34,770 nucleotides of DNA. It comes from Nitrosomonas sp. (GTDB taxonomy: Bacteria; Pseudomonadota; Gammaproteobacteria; Burkholderiales; Nitrosomonadaceae). Numbering within the stretch: position 1 is the stretch's first letter; each line of letters opens with the position of its first letter. Of this stretch, positions 11,800 through 21,054 are shown piece after piece. The notes beneath the pieces were generated by a model, which was given only the letters and a program-made list of their open reading frames with translations, had not been told where the DNA came from and searched no databases. The position numbers and the translations under genes are program-made. Where the stretch lies: contig JAJHPK010000061.1 of the NCBI GenBank assembly GCA_020890945.1, forward strand, positions 1 through 34,770, given 5' to 3'.

Positions 11800-12144
11800 T
11801 CACACTTCTTGATTCAATAATAATTTCACCAGTGACATCAAGGCAGCATCAATTAACCACAAAAATAAAGCCATCGCAATAACGAATGCAAACACCACAC
11901 CCGATGTTTGAAGGGTCTCCTTGCGGCTAGGCCATACAACTTTTCTTGTTTCTTCGATAGATTCTTTCGCGTAGACAAAAAATTCTTGTCCTTGCGTGGT
12001 GAATTTCACAGTCACTCCTGCCAATAAGAATCCAATCAAAATGGATAGGATACGTAAGACCATCGGGCTCTCAGCCAAATAAATGAATCCCGCAATTCCC
12101 CCAATAAAAAATAACAACGCCAATGCAAGCTTCAGTTTATTCAC
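11800..12144 (-). CDS. secE: Preprotein translocase subunit SecE, GTG start
   Basis: Small essential membrane clamp of the SecYEG protein-export channel. The product is 114 residues with three predicted membrane segments (about 5-25, 30-48 and 82-108). The conserved cytoplasmic amphipathic helix and following motif (ESIEETRKVVWPSRKETLQT) precede the last segment. The start is a GTG at 12142-12144 with an AAGGA site upstream. It lies between tRNA-Trp and nusG. The three-segment form is that of enterobacteria and many other gammaproteobacteria; minimal SecE has only one. Confidence 0.98.
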   Translation of the reverse strand: MNKLKLALALLFFIGGIAGFIYLAESPMVLRILSILIGFLLAGVTVKFTTQGQEFFVYAKESIEETRKVVWPSRKETLQTSGVVFAFVIAMALFLWLIDAALMSLVKLLLNQEV

Positions 12145-12311
12145 ACTAACAAGATCCTTTTTACCCTAGCTCTATATCACGATAGCTAATAAAGCTAACA
12201 AATTGCACGATAAGTTTTATACAGAACAGAGGCTTTTTATATTTCCAAGTTTGTTTTTTTAAAATTTAACACTAATACTTTGTTTGTTGTATTCAATTCA
12301 AATAAAAATGC

Positions 12312-12387
12312 TGGCAGGCCAGGAGGGCATCGAACCCCCAACCTTCGGTTTTGGAGACCGACGCTCTGCCAATTGAGCTACTGACCT
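12312..12387 (-). tRNA. tRNA-Trp (CCA)
   Basis: A complete cloverleaf reads on the minus strand. The acceptor AGGTCAG pairs with CTGGCCT, the anticodon loop carries CCA, the T-loop is GGTTCGATGCC, and the 3' CCA is genomically encoded. It lies between tuf and secE. Confidence 0.97.
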
Positions 12388-12446
12388 TCATGATGAACAT
12401 TTTTATTAACAACAAAAGTATTTAGTATTTCTTTGAAACAATTATA

Positions 12447-13637
12447 TTATTCAATAATCTTTGCAACGACGCCAGCACCAACGGTTCTGCCACCCTCACG
12501 TATCGCAAAACGCAAGCCTTCTTCCATCGCAATCGGCGCAATCAAATTAACCGTCACCGATACATTATCTCCAGGCATCACCATCTCAGTTCCTGCAGGT
12601 AATTCAATCGCTCCCGTCACGTCCGTCGTCCTAAAATAAAACTGCGGCCGATATCCAGGAAAAAACGGTGTATGTCTACCACCTTCCTCTTTACTCAACA
12701 CATAAATCTCTGCCGTAAATTTAGTATGCGGTGATATGCTGCCAGGTTTGGCCAACACTTGTCCACGCTCTACTTCTTCACGTTTCGTGCCGCGTAGTAA
12801 TATTCCTACGTTATCACCCGCCTGACCTTGATCAAGAAGTTTACGGAACATCTCAACACCTGTACACACCGTCTTTATCGTAGGCTTAATACCAACAATT
12901 TCGATCTCTTCACCGACCTTGATGATCCCTCTTTCTACCCGACCAGTCACCACCGTGCCGCGTCCAGAAATCGAGAAAACGTCTTCCACCGGCATAATGA
13001 AAGCCCCATCAATTGCACGTTCTGGTTGCGGTATATAACTATCCAATGCTTCCGCTAACTTCAGAATCGCTCCTTCACCTATATCGCTCGTGTCTCCTTC
13101 CAAAGCCTTGAGAGCCGATCCTATGATAATCGGTGTGTCATCGCCTGGAAATTCATATTTCGACAACAATTCGCGAATTTCCATTTCTACTAATTCGATC
13201 AATTCTGCATCATCTACCATGTCTGCTTTATTCATGAAAACAATGATGTAGGGAACGCCTACTTGACGAGCCAGCAGTATATGCTCACGTGTCTGTGGCA
13301 TAGGACCGTCCGCAGCCGATACGACCAATATAGCACCGTCCATTTGTGCAGCACCCGTAATCATATTCTTAACATAGTCCGCATGACCAGGACAATCCAC
13401 ATGCGCGTAATGACGATTCGCCGTCTCATATTCTACGTGCGCGGTGTTAATCGTAATACCACGTGCTCGTTCCTCTGGGGCCGAATCAATCTGCGCGTAA
13501 CTCTTCGCCTCGCCACCAAATTTCTTTGTCAATATCGTCGTAATCGCCGCTGTCAGCGTCGTCTTACCATGATCCACATGACCTATCGTCCCTACATTCA
13601 CGTGTGGCTTCGACCTCTCAAATTTACTCTTCGCCAT
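12447..13637 (-). CDS. tuf: Elongation factor Tu
   Basis: GTPase that delivers aminoacyl-tRNA to the ribosome. The product is 396 residues, the normal length after the initiator. All G motifs are present: P-loop GHVDHGKT, switch-[10 protein letters not shown], the NKAD guanine motif and GSAL. The beta-barrel domains 2 and 3 are complete, including the [14 protein letters not shown] segment. The ATG at 13637 has an AGGGGAG site. The three tRNAs upstream and tRNA-Trp downstream are on the same strand with no obvious promoter between them, matching the tRNA-tufB type of transcription unit. Whether a second tuf copy exists elsewhere cannot be seen. Confidence 0.99.
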   Translation of the reverse strand: MAKSKFERSKPHVNVGTIGHVDHGKTTLTAAITTILTKKFGGEAKSYAQIDSAPEERARGITINTAHVEYETANRHYAHVDCPGHADYVKNMITGAAQMDGAILVVSAADGPMPQTREHILLARQVGVPYIIVFMNKADMVDDAELIELVEMEIRELLSKYEFPGDDTPIIIGSALKALEGDTSDIGEGAILKLAEALDSYIPQPERAIDGAFIMPVEDVFSISGRGTVVTGRVERGIIKVGEEIEIVGIKPTIKTVCTGVEMFRKLLDQGQAGDNVGILLRGTKREEVERGQVLAKPGSISPHTKFTAEIYVLSKEEGGRHTPFFPGYRPQFYFRTTDVTGAIELPAGTEMVMPGDNVSVTVNLIAPIAMEEGLRFAIREGGRTVGAGVVAKIIE

Positions 13638-13696
13638 GATCCGCTCCCCTTTTACTTACTCTAATTCTCTTTAATTAACTGTAATCAAATGTCCTA

Positions 13697-13771
<75 letters not shown>

Positions 13772-13850
13772 AAGCATCACTTAATAAAACACTTAACGCT
13801 TCATCATTTTTTTCAATACATTCATACTGTTTTCGGCACACACAAAACAC

Positions 13851-13924
13851 TGGAGCGGGTGAAGGGAATCGAACCCTCATCGTAAGCTTGGAAGGCTTCT
13901 GCTCTACCATTGAGCTACACCCGC
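13851..13924 (-). tRNA. tRNA-Gly (TCC)
   Basis: Acceptor GCGGGTG pairs with CACCCGC, the anticodon loop carries TCC, and the T-loop GGTTCGATTCC and encoded CCA are present. It is the middle tRNA of the Tyr-Gly-Thr trio upstream of tuf. Confidence 0.97.
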
Positions 13925-14027
13925 ACTATCTTCGCATCATATATGTAGCCATTACAGCCCGCACATCGAAACATATAAATTCACCAAATAATCTATATGG
14001 TTCGCATTATTCGTCTATTCATTCAAC

Positions 14028-14113
<86 letters not shown>

Positions 14114-14127
14114 AAGCGAAACTGCGG

Positions 14128-14156
14128 ATTATGAATATTTTACCGCTATAAGTCAA
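14128..14156 (-). promoter_or_regulatory. Stable-RNA-type sigma70 promoter for the tRNA-tuf unit
   Basis: On the minus strand TTGACT (14151-14156) and CATAAT (14128-14133) are separated by exactly 17 bases. A GC-rich discriminator (CCGC) follows the -10 box, the feature that makes stable-RNA promoters growth-rate responsive. The predicted start lies just before tRNA-Tyr. This is by sequence match only. Confidence 0.75.
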
Positions 14157-14232
14157 TCGGATAGTGAGACAACGATATAGATATGGACTATTAATATTCA
14201 ATTTAATAGCAAAATAAACCTCTTTTCTGTTA

Positions 14233-15213
14233 CTAATTCAAGCGGATGCGGGGATCGGCCAAAGTATACGATATATCCGTCAAAATAAGGCCGACGATAT
14301 AAAGCATTGATCCCAAAAACACCATAGATCGAACAACTGCAAAATCCTGAGAATTAATTGCATCGATAGTATAGCTACCGAGTCCTGGAATGCCAAAAAA
14401 TGATTCGATTAACAAGCTCCCCATGAAAAGTAATGGTACGACTGCGACGGCCCCAGTTAAAATTGGAATCATCGCATTTCTTAAAACATGCTTAAACAGC
14501 ACCAAATATTCAGATAACCCTTTAGCCCGAGCTGTGCGCACATAGTCTTTATTCATTTCCTCCAAAAAAATCGTGCGATACCAACGAGTGCTTGATCCTG
14601 CACTGCTCAATATTCCTATCATTACAGGTAATATTAAAAATTTACCAATATCTACTCGATTCCCATAACCAGAAATTGGTACTAGATGCCATAACTTTCC
14701 TAATAAAAACTGCCCAGAAATAATATAAAATAAACCAGAAATTGACATCAAAGCGATACACACAACCACACCCCAGAAATCAATGTAGGTCGCACGAAAA
14801 AAAACCATCAACAACGCAAAACTAACATAGGCAACCAATCCAAGAAAAAAAACTGGAATTGCAACCATCAAACTCGGCAACATACGCGATTTCATTTCTT
14901 GAGCGATATCGCGCCCATCGTCTGCTTGACCAAAATCAAACAAGAACATTGCCAACGATTTTTCAAAAAAAATCGTATTCGTTAATTTACGCCCAAAGAT
15001 TTCTTCCTTTTCATTAAATAATAATGGCTTATCGTAACCTTTATCTGATTTCCATTTTTCAATCGCCTCAGGTGTCACATGCTTAATACCCAATTGCATA
15101 CGTGCCATATCATCTGGCGTATTCACGACAAAAAACAGTACAAAGGTAATCAAATTTACGCCAATCAAAATTGGGATCGCGTAGAAAATACGCCGGATCA
15201 CATAATCAAACAT
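14233..15213 (-). CDS. Peptide-type ABC transporter permease (OppB/DppB/YejB family)
   Basis: Inner-membrane permease of a peptide/opine/nickel-class importer. The product is 326 residues with about six membrane segments: one at the N-terminus (about 10-30), then a soluble insert, then five in the C-terminal half. The EAA loop that contacts the ATPase is clear in the segment EEMNKDYVRTARAKGL, and the family ending TLADPRIRLN is intact. The soluble insert between the first two membrane segments (about residues 32-105) is long, as in YejB-like proteins. It follows the binding-protein gene by 39 bases, but no second permease or ATP-binding subunit is adjacent: the next gene downstream is tRNA-Tyr. 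Substrate unknown; peptides are the family default. Confidence 0.9.
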   Translation of the reverse strand: MFDYVIRRIFYAIPILIGVNLITFVLFFVVNTPDDMARMQLGIKHVTPEAIEKWKSDKGYDKPLLFNEKEEIFGRKLTNTIFFEKSLAMFLFDFGQADDGRDIAQEMKSRMLPSLMVAIPVFFLGLVAYVSFALLMVFFRATYIDFWGVVVCIALMSISGLFYIISGQFLLGKLWHLVPISGYGNRVDIGKFLILPVMIGILSSAGSSTRWYRTIFLEEMNKDYVRTARAKGLSEYLVLFKHVLRNAMIPILTGAVAVVPLLFMGSLLIESFFGIPGLGSYTIDAINSQDFAVVRSMVFLGSMLYIVGLILTDISYTLADPRIRLN

Positions 15214-15252
15214 GGCCGCTTATTTCCGCTGACGAACTTAGTAGAATAATCA

Positions 15253-17457
15253 TTAGACTGTAGCGCTTCTTTCTCGACGTCGAAAAGCTGTTATGGCGGG
15301 AACACTAACCGCCAATAGCAATATGCTAAATACCAAGATGGGCGCAATCACTGGCGCATTCCATTCGCGCTGCTTTTTTTGCCTTAAATCACCATCGATT
15401 TTAAAATACTTCATTGTATTGTTGGAAATGCGGTTAGGTTTCACATTTTGATACCATGCATGATACAAACCGAAATCTTTCGGATGATATCCCCATAACC
15501 AAGGGGCATCGTTACGTAATATATCCACCATTCGATCAATGATCTGTTGCCTTTGCGGACCATTGTTCATATTTTTCATCTTCTCGAACAGTTGATTATA
15601 TTCATCATTATCATAATTCGCAGCGTTCTCCCCGCTATTGCCGACTTTCCGTTGTGGACCATACAATAAAAATAAAAAGTTTTCTGCGTCCGGATAATCT
15701 GCATTCCAACCCCATTCAAAGATTTGTGCATTTCCTTTACGAATCTTGTCTTGAAATCGGTTGTAGTCAGTACTGCGTACAATCAATTGTATATTAAGCT
15801 TTTGAAATTGCTTACGCATCCAATCCAACTTCGATTTATCATCTGCACTACGCGCAGTCACATCGTAATACAGCATCAGCGGAGCGCCATTTTTTTGATT
15901 AATGCCATTCGGATATCCAGCTTCGGATAAGAGCTTCTTAGCGACTTCGATTGATTTTCTCTTGGGCTGACCATCGACCCAATCGTAAACGACCGGATTC
16001 ATGCCTGCCTGGCCTTCGCGATGCCCTATGATACCAGGTGCAATGGGGCCATGCGCCGCTAATCCACGGCCGTTCGCAAAAATCGAAATGAATTCTTCGT
16101 AATCAACTGCAATCGCAATCGCCTGCCGCAATTTTCTTGCTGCTTCACGTTCTTTGACATCACGGCCACCATCCCCAACAACCGGATCTAACATATTGAA
16201 ACCCATATAATAAGTAGAAGCAGCGATTGTTGTTTCCAAGCGAATACCTTGCTTGGCCATTTCTTCTGTGACCACCGCTTCACCCTGTCCAGTCAATTGT
16301 ACGGCTTGGTCAAAACTATCCGAACCAATGCCTGCTGCATCATAATATCCTTGCAGAAACTTATTCCAGCGAGGAATATTTTCTTTTTCACGCGTAAAAA
16401 TTACTTTATCAATCAGCGGTAATTTCTTACCGGCGTCTTCTAACAGTCCTTTTTCTTCATCACCAGGCATTCCATCAGCGGGGTATCGTTCTTCATGAAA
16501 ATTTGGATTTTTCTCTAACACCATACGAAGATTTGGATTATTTTCTGTCAACATATAAGGACCCGTTCCAACCGGATACCAGTCCAAAGTCAGATTCTTT
16601 TTTATCAATCCCGGATGCGAATACAACAAATCAACCTCCCAAGGAATTGGAGCAAAAAAAGGCATTGCCAACCAGTAAACAAATTGAGGATACTTACCTT
16701 TTATCTTTATGCGATAGGTATGTCTATCCACGATTTCGACACCCGATAATGCATGTTTTCTTAAGTCCAAATAATTGTCCGGCAGCGTGCTTGAATCAAT
16801 CTGCTTTAGCAACGCGGCATATTCCCTTAATCCAACAATATAATCAGCCATCAGTTCAAAAATGGGCGAATGCAATCTGGGATGAGCTAGGCGTTTGATT
16901 TGATAGACATAGTCTTCCGCTGTTAACTCACGTGTGCCGGTCTGTGCAAAATCAGCCGGAGTAGAAATTTTGGCAATTTCTTGCTCATTCAGTTGATGAT
17001 AAAGCCAATGACCTTGAGCATCTTTGGCAAATGCGGGATGCGGTTGATACAAAATTCCCGGCAAAATGGAAATCTGATAGATGCTATAAGCTACTTTTTC
17101 GACGGCATCATTATCGGTAAGAAAATTTCCGTTTTCATCCAGATACTCTATGGTTGGTAGCCCTGTTGCAGTGGCCGGAATGAGCGAAAAAGGACGTTTT
17201 AGATAATGATACTGCAGCGGTGGCTCATAAATCTGCGCGGTAAATTGAATTTCGCTAGAACTGTAAGATTGCACTGGATCGAGATGTTTGGGTCGCTCAC
17301 TAAACACGCTATATAAAACATTTTGCTCGACATCATTTTGCGAATAAGGGTTATTCCAAACACTGAATTCACAGGAAGACAATAACAATAGGCCACTCAT
17401 TCCAATAGCAATAAGAATTATTTTATTACAATAGAAATCATTTTTTTTAACCATCAT
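15253..17457 (-). CDS. Extracellular solute-binding protein, family 5, lipoprotein with C-terminal membrane helix
   Basis: Probable peptide-binding component of the adjacent importer. I start it at the ATG at 17457 (734 residues) because a GAG ribosome-binding site lies seven bases upstream and a lipoprotein signal follows directly: hydrophobic core then LSSC, with Cys29 as lipidation site. A longer frame to 17541 would bury the signal. The body resembles family 5 binding proteins: the EPPLQYHYLKRPFSLIPATA region, then GTGPYMLTENNP, and DYNRFQDKIRKGNAQIFEWGW with ADYPDAENF further on. Unusually, it ends in one strong hydrophobic helix (about 703-723) followed by Arg-rich residues, so it may be anchored at both ends. 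It is longer than the usual 530-600 residues. Confidence 0.88.
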   Translation of the reverse strand: MMVKKNDFYCNKIILIAIGMSGLLLLSSCEFSVWNNPYSQNDVEQNVLYSVFSERPKHLDPVQSYSSSEIQFTAQIYEPPLQYHYLKRPFSLIPATATGLPTIEYLDENGNFLTDNDAVEKVAYSIYQISILPGILYQPHPAFAKDAQGHWLYHQLNEQEIAKISTPADFAQTGTRELTAEDYVYQIKRLAHPRLHSPIFELMADYIVGLREYAALLKQIDSSTLPDNYLDLRKHALSGVEIVDRHTYRIKIKGKYPQFVYWLAMPFFAPIPWEVDLLYSHPGLIKKNLTLDWYPVGTGPYMLTENNPNLRMVLEKNPNFHEERYPADGMPGDEEKGLLEDAGKKLPLIDKVIFTREKENIPRWNKFLQGYYDAAGIGSDSFDQAVQLTGQGEAVVTEEMAKQGIRLETTIAASTYYMGFNMLDPVVGDGGRDVKEREAARKLRQAIAIAVDYEEFISIFANGRGLAAHGPIAPGIIGHREGQAGMNPVVYDWVDGQPKRKSIEVAKKLLSEAGYPNGINQKNGAPLMLYYDVTARSADDKSKLDWMRKQFQKLNIQLIVRSTDYNRFQDKIRKGNAQIFEWGWNADYPDAENFLFLLYGPQRKVGNSGENAANYDNDEYNQLFEKMKNMNNGPQRQQIIDRMVDILRNDAPWLWGYHPKDFGLYHAWYQNVKPNRISNNTMKYFKIDGDLRQKKQREWNAPVIAPILVFSILLLAVSVPAITAFRRRERSATV

Positions 17458-17545
17458 GATATTTCTCGTTACTTCCCCCCTCCGAACACTCACACTCAAT
17501 TTGCATGGATACCGTTTTGAAAGCCTCAATTCGCCGTACATCAGC

Positions 17546-17551
17546 TATAAT
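17546..17551 (+). promoter_or_regulatory. Candidate -10 box for fabI
   Basis: A perfect TATAAT lies 33 bases upstream of the fabI ATG within the gap shared with the divergent binding-protein gene. I see no good -35 at the normal 16-18 base spacing; the nearest TTGAAA is 23 bases away. It is plausible but weak. Confidence 0.35.
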
Positions 17552-17583
17552 AACGCTGCATAATCGATAATAAAGGAAATTTC

Positions 17584-18375
17584 ATGGGATTTCTCGCCAA
17601 CAAACAAATACTCATCACGGGCCTCCTCAGTAATCGCTCTATCGCCTACGGCATTGCCAAAGCAATGAAACGGGAAGGCGCACTATTAGCATTCACTTAT
17701 CAAGGTGAAGAACTACGGGGTCGAGTAGAAAAATTGGCGGCTGAATTCGATTCCACATTATTATTTCCTTGTGATGTCGCAAGCGACGATGAAATTGCAA
17801 CCTGTTTTGATAATCTTAAACAACACTGGCAAGGGCTGGATGGCATCGTGCATTCCATCGCATTTGCACCCCGCTACTCCCTTTCAGGTGACTATTTACA
17901 AAGTGTTGATCGCGAGGCATTTCGTATTGCTCACGATATCAGTTCTTACAGTTTTTCTGCGCTTGCAAAAGCGGCGTTGCCTTTGATGGAAAATAGGAAC
18001 GCAGCGCTTTTAACTCTGAGTTATTTAGGCGCAGTACGCGTCATGCCGAATTATAACGTGATGGGGTTGGCGAAGGCCAGTCTCGAAGCCAATGTACGTT
18101 TCATGGCTTCTAGCCTAGGTCCCAAGGGTATTCGAGTAAACGCTATTTCTGCCGGTCCGATTAAAACCTTAGCCGCAGCAGGAATAGGCGATTTTAGCAA
18201 ATTATTAGGCTATACCGAAAAAATCTCACCGCTACGACGCAACGTTACTACTGAGGAAGTTGGCAATACAGCTGCATTTTTATGTAGTGATTTGGCCAGC
18301 GGAATTACGGGGGAAATTACCTATGTCGATGCGGGCTTTAATACGGTTGCTTTCGATATAAAAACCCCTGAATAG
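17584..18375 (+). CDS. fabI: Enoyl-[acyl-carrier-protein] reductase (NADH), FabI
   Basis: Catalyses the last reductive step of each fatty-acid elongation cycle. The product is 263 residues, an atypical short-chain dehydrogenase with the FabI version of the nucleotide motif ([15 protein letters not shown]). The catalytic residues are Tyr147, Tyr157 and Lys164 in [19 protein letters not shown]. Position 93, glycine in Escherichia coli, is alanine here (HSIAFAP), as in some other natural FabI proteins. The ATG at 17584 has an AAAGGA site. The gene is monocistronic, divergent from the ABC genes and convergent with ppiD; a terminator overlaps its last codons. Confidence 0.98.
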   Translation: MGFLANKQILITGLLSNRSIAYGIAKAMKREGALLAFTYQGEELRGRVEKLAAEFDSTLLFPCDVASDDEIATCFDNLKQHWQGLDGIVHSIAFAPRYSLSGDYLQSVDREAFRIAHDISSYSFSALAKAALPLMENRNAALLTLSYLGAVRVMPNYNVMGLAKASLEANVRFMASSLGPKGIRVNAISAGPIKTLAAAGIGDFSKLLGYTEKISPLRRNVTTEEVGNTAAFLCSDLASGITGEITYVDAGFNTVAFDIKTPE

Positions 18376-18395
18376 CGTTAGCTTAGAGGTTTTTT
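18361..18395 (+). terminator. fabI rho-independent terminator
   Basis: The AAAACCCCT at the fabI end (18361-18369) pairs with AGAGGTTTTTT (18385-18395) with one internal mismatch, and the stem runs directly into the T-run. It separates fabI from the convergent ppiD. The 5' arm overlaps the final fabI codons. Confidence 0.6.
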
Positions 18396-18397
18396 AA

Positions 18398-20281
18398 TTA
18401 AAAATCTTGATTAATTTTCACTTCGTACTGCTTTCTAATTGCGGCTAAATAAGCACCCGTTTCTTCTTGTGTGATCATTTGCTGTAACTGCTTTTTGAAA
18501 GCATCAAATTTTTCTTTATCTTTATCGCTCGGCTCGATAATCTTATTGATTCGAATCAAAGTAAATCCGTCCGGATTTTCTAAACCAACATAGATAGGCA
18601 ATTCCTTGGTATCCGCTTTAAAAATAGCACGCAATTCTTCATTACCCAATCCTTGCGATTGCATATATGAAACCGATTTAGCGTCATCCCAGGTAATGTC
18701 TTGAACATCACTAGATGGGGACGTTTGAAGTTGTTTCAATTTATTTTGTCCCACTTCAAGTGCTTTGGCTTCTGACATTCGTTTTTTTAATGCCCCGATC
18801 ACTTGATCTTTCACTACTTCAAGCGATTGAGTTATTTCAGGTTGATGCTCGATAACACGTGCCGAAACAAAGGTATCGGGTTCAACTTCTATGGCTTCGG
18901 TATTTTTTTGATTAGTAATATTGTCACTTGAAAATATTGCTGACAGCAATTTATCATTTGCCAGCATCTGAGGCTCGGCTTTATCCTTAGATATCCAATC
19001 ACTTTTCTCAATGGTCAAACCAAATTTATCCGCCACAAATTGAAGATTCTCATTTTGCTCATAAACCATGTTACTGAAATCTTCAGAAAATTCCCCAAAA
19101 ATTTTACTAGCAGCCTGTGTTTTTAATTGTTGCTCAATCTGCTCACGAACTTCTTTTAAATCAGGTTTCTTTTCCGATTTAACATCAGTCAATTGAATAA
19201 TATGAAAGCCAAAATCAGTTTCGACGATATCGCTAATCTCGTTTAATTGCATGGAGAAAATCTTATCTTCAAATGATTTCACCATAACACCACGGCCAAA
19301 AAAGCCAAGATCGCCCCCTCGACTGGCCGACCCAGGATCATCCGAAGTCTCTTTTGCTATTTCTGCAAATTGCTCAGGATTCTGCTTGACTCGATCCAAA
19401 GCTTTTTGTACTTTCTCACGAGCAGCCCCCTTTGTTTCTTCTGATGCATCAGCGGCAACACTGATAAGAATATGACTTGCTTTACGTTCTTCAGGCTGGG
19501 AAAAATCGTTTTGATGTTCTGCAAAATAAGCTTCGATAGCTTCGTCGCTAATTATCTCTTTTTTTGCCACATTGGCCAGCGATAACACGACATATTCAAC
19601 CCGCGCACGTTCAAGTAAGCGGAAATTTTCCTGATTTTTATCGTAATAAGTTTGTATTTCGGTCTCAGATGGTTGCATTTCCGAAACAAATTGCTCTGCC
19701 TTAATAACAGATCGATTAATTTCGCGTTGCACTTCGCTTAAATAGGATACTTTTTTAGCTACAGCACTCGGAGCAAAAGCATGTTCGCTGTACCCATCCA
19801 TCAATTGTTGCAGCATTAGCTCTTTACGCACGCGTGATTCAAAAATGGCTGGCGTCAATCCTTGAGCACGCAGCAACTCTTCATACTGCTGTTTAGAAAA
19901 TTTGCCATCTTTTTGGAATGCTTGAACTTCACGCAACGTTTTGATTAACTGTGAATCCAAAACAACAAAACCGTTCTTTTCTGCTTCAGATTGCAGTAAC
20001 CGCTGTTGTACCAATCGTTCCAATACCGAGTTTTTTACTTCAAAGTTATCCAACATTGAGCTGTCAAAATTAGCGCCCAGCATTGCACGCATTCGTTCAT
20101 GGTGATCTCGCAATGCTTGCTCATACTCGCGACGGGAAACTTTCTCTCCGGCAACAATAGCGACAAATCCATCGTCACCTTTGTCGCGATACGATTCCAC
20201 TCCCCAAAACAAAAATGGCAATATCGCTAATGCCATAATGATTTGAACAATACGTTTCTTGCGATTGACAAAATCAAACAC
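18398..20281 (-). CDS. ppiD: Periplasmic folding chaperone/peptidyl-prolyl isomerase PpiD-like
   Basis: Membrane-anchored periplasmic chaperone acting near the Sec translocon on emerging outer-membrane and periplasmic proteins. The product is 627 residues (PpiD of Escherichia coli 623). The layout is a short cytoplasmic start, one membrane helix (about 13-29), a SurA-like chaperone domain, a parvulin domain (about 250-370, with [28 protein letters not shown] and FGFHIIQL) and a C-terminal chaperone segment. The start is GTG at 20281 with an AGG site eight bases upstream. It lies downstream of hupB as in enterobacteria, but two tRNA genes intervene here. Confidence 0.95.
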   Translation of the reverse strand: MFDFVNRKKRIVQIIMALAILPFLFWGVESYRDKGDDGFVAIVAGEKVSRREYEQALRDHHERMRAMLGANFDSSMLDNFEVKNSVLERLVQQRLLQSEAEKNGFVVLDSQLIKTLREVQAFQKDGKFSKQQYEELLRAQGLTPAIFESRVRKELMLQQLMDGYSEHAFAPSAVAKKVSYLSEVQREINRSVIKAEQFVSEMQPSETEIQTYYDKNQENFRLLERARVEYVVLSLANVAKKEIISDEAIEAYFAEHQNDFSQPEERKASHILISVAADASEETKGAAREKVQKALDRVKQNPEQFAEIAKETSDDPGSASRGGDLGFFGRGVMVKSFEDKIFSMQLNEISDIVETDFGFHIIQLTDVKSEKKPDLKEVREQIEQQLKTQAASKIFGEFSEDFSNMVYEQNENLQFVADKFGLTIEKSDWISKDKAEPQMLANDKLLSAIFSSDNITNQKNTEAIEVEPDTFVSARVIEHQPEITQSLEVVKDQVIGALKKRMSEAKALEVGQNKLKQLQTSPSSDVQDITWDDAKSVSYMQSQGLGNEELRAIFKADTKELPIYVGLENPDGFTLIRINKIIEPSDKDKEKFDAFKKQLQQMITQEETGAYLAAIRKQYEVKINQDF

Positions 20282-20348
20282 GAATCAAACCTAACAAAAT
20301 AAAAATAGTTTAAATGAAATAAGATACTTTCAAGAAGAATGAAATCCG

Positions 20349-20425
20349 TGGCGGAGTGGACGGGACTCGAACCCGCGACCCCCGGCGTGACAGGCCGGTA
20401 TTCTAACCAACTGAACTACCACTCC
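20349..20425 (-). tRNA. tRNA-Asp (GTC)
   Basis: Acceptor GGAGTGG pairs with CCACTCC, the anticodon stem CCGGC encloses a loop with GTC, and the T-loop GGTTCGAGTCC and encoded CCA are present. It lies between tRNA-Val and ppiD. Confidence 0.97.
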
Positions 20426-20464
20426 CAATAGTCTAATTTTCGTCACTTATGTGACAATTCTAAC

Positions 20465-20540
20465 TGGTGGGTGCTGACGGGATCGAACCGCCGACATTCG
20501 CCTTGTAAGGGCGACGCTCTACCAGCTGAGCTAAGCACCC
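20465..20540 (-). tRNA. tRNA-Val (TAC)
   Basis: Acceptor GGGTGCT pairs with AGCACCC, the anticodon is TAC, and the T-loop and encoded CCA are normal. Its 5' end is only 14 bases after the hupB stop codon, so it must be cut out of the hupB transcript unless a promoter lies inside hupB. Confidence 0.97.
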
Positions 20541-20554
20541 AGTTGCAAAGTGCG

Positions 20555-20827
20555 CTAGTTTACTGCATCTTTTAGCGCTTTACCAGCACTGAATTTTGGA
20601 ACCTTTGCTGCCTTAATTTTGATAGCAGCACCTGTACGAGGATTACGACCAGTACGCGCAGCCCGTGCACCCACTTTAAAAGTGCCAAATCCGACCAATG
20701 TTACACTGTCGTTCTTTTTGAGCGCTCCTTTTATTGCAGACAATGCTCCATCCAAGGCACTTCCAGCGGCAGCTTTAGAAAGTTTAGCCGATTTTGCGAT
20801 AGCTTCAATGAGTTCGGATTTGTTCAT
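20555..20827 (-). CDS. hupB: DNA-binding protein HU (beta type)
   Basis: Small nucleoid-associated protein that bends and compacts DNA. With the ATG at 20827 it has 90 residues, the family length; a GTG two codons upstream is in frame, but the GGGGAG site fits the ATG. The sequence has the N-terminal helices ([21 protein letters not shown]), the [20 protein letters not shown] arm with its DNA-intercalating proline region, and a basic C-terminal part. A good promoter lies upstream. The gene order hupB then ppiD matches many gammaproteobacteria, which favours the beta-type name. Confidence 0.95.
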   Translation of the reverse strand: MNKSELIEAIAKSAKLSKAAAGSALDGALSAIKGALKKNDSVTLVGFGTFKVGARAARTGRNPRTGAAIKIKAAKVPKFSAGKALKDAVN

Positions 20828-20884
20828 AAACACTCCCCTTCAAAGTTAATGGTAATAAAATCACAAGCAAATACTGCAAACGCA

Positions 20885-20913
20885 CTTATATCAAGCCATT
20901 AGGACTTGGTCAA
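20885..20913 (-). promoter_or_regulatory. sigma70 promoter for hupB
   Basis: TTGACC (20908-20913) and TATAAG (20885-20890) on the minus strand are spaced by 17 bases, and the -10 box is preceded by TTGA. The predicted start gives a leader of about 50 bases. The surrounding 227-base gap to gpsA is very AT-rich, typical of a strong promoter upstream region. Confidence 0.7.
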
Positions 20914-21054
20914 GAAAATTAACATCCCTCAGTCGCATGATTTATCAATCTTTTTTTTGACTTCGCTACACATACTTTTACAAAAAAAAATATTATTGAT
21001 ATATATCATAAGGTTATGTTAATAATTTAAAGTATTACCGAAAGTTTGTCAAAA

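Noticed and set aside
17850-17880. FabI Gly93 to Ala as a triclosan-resistance marker
   Set aside because: Alanine occurs at this position in naturally sensitive FabI proteins; only bulkier changes such as Val are known to confer resistance.
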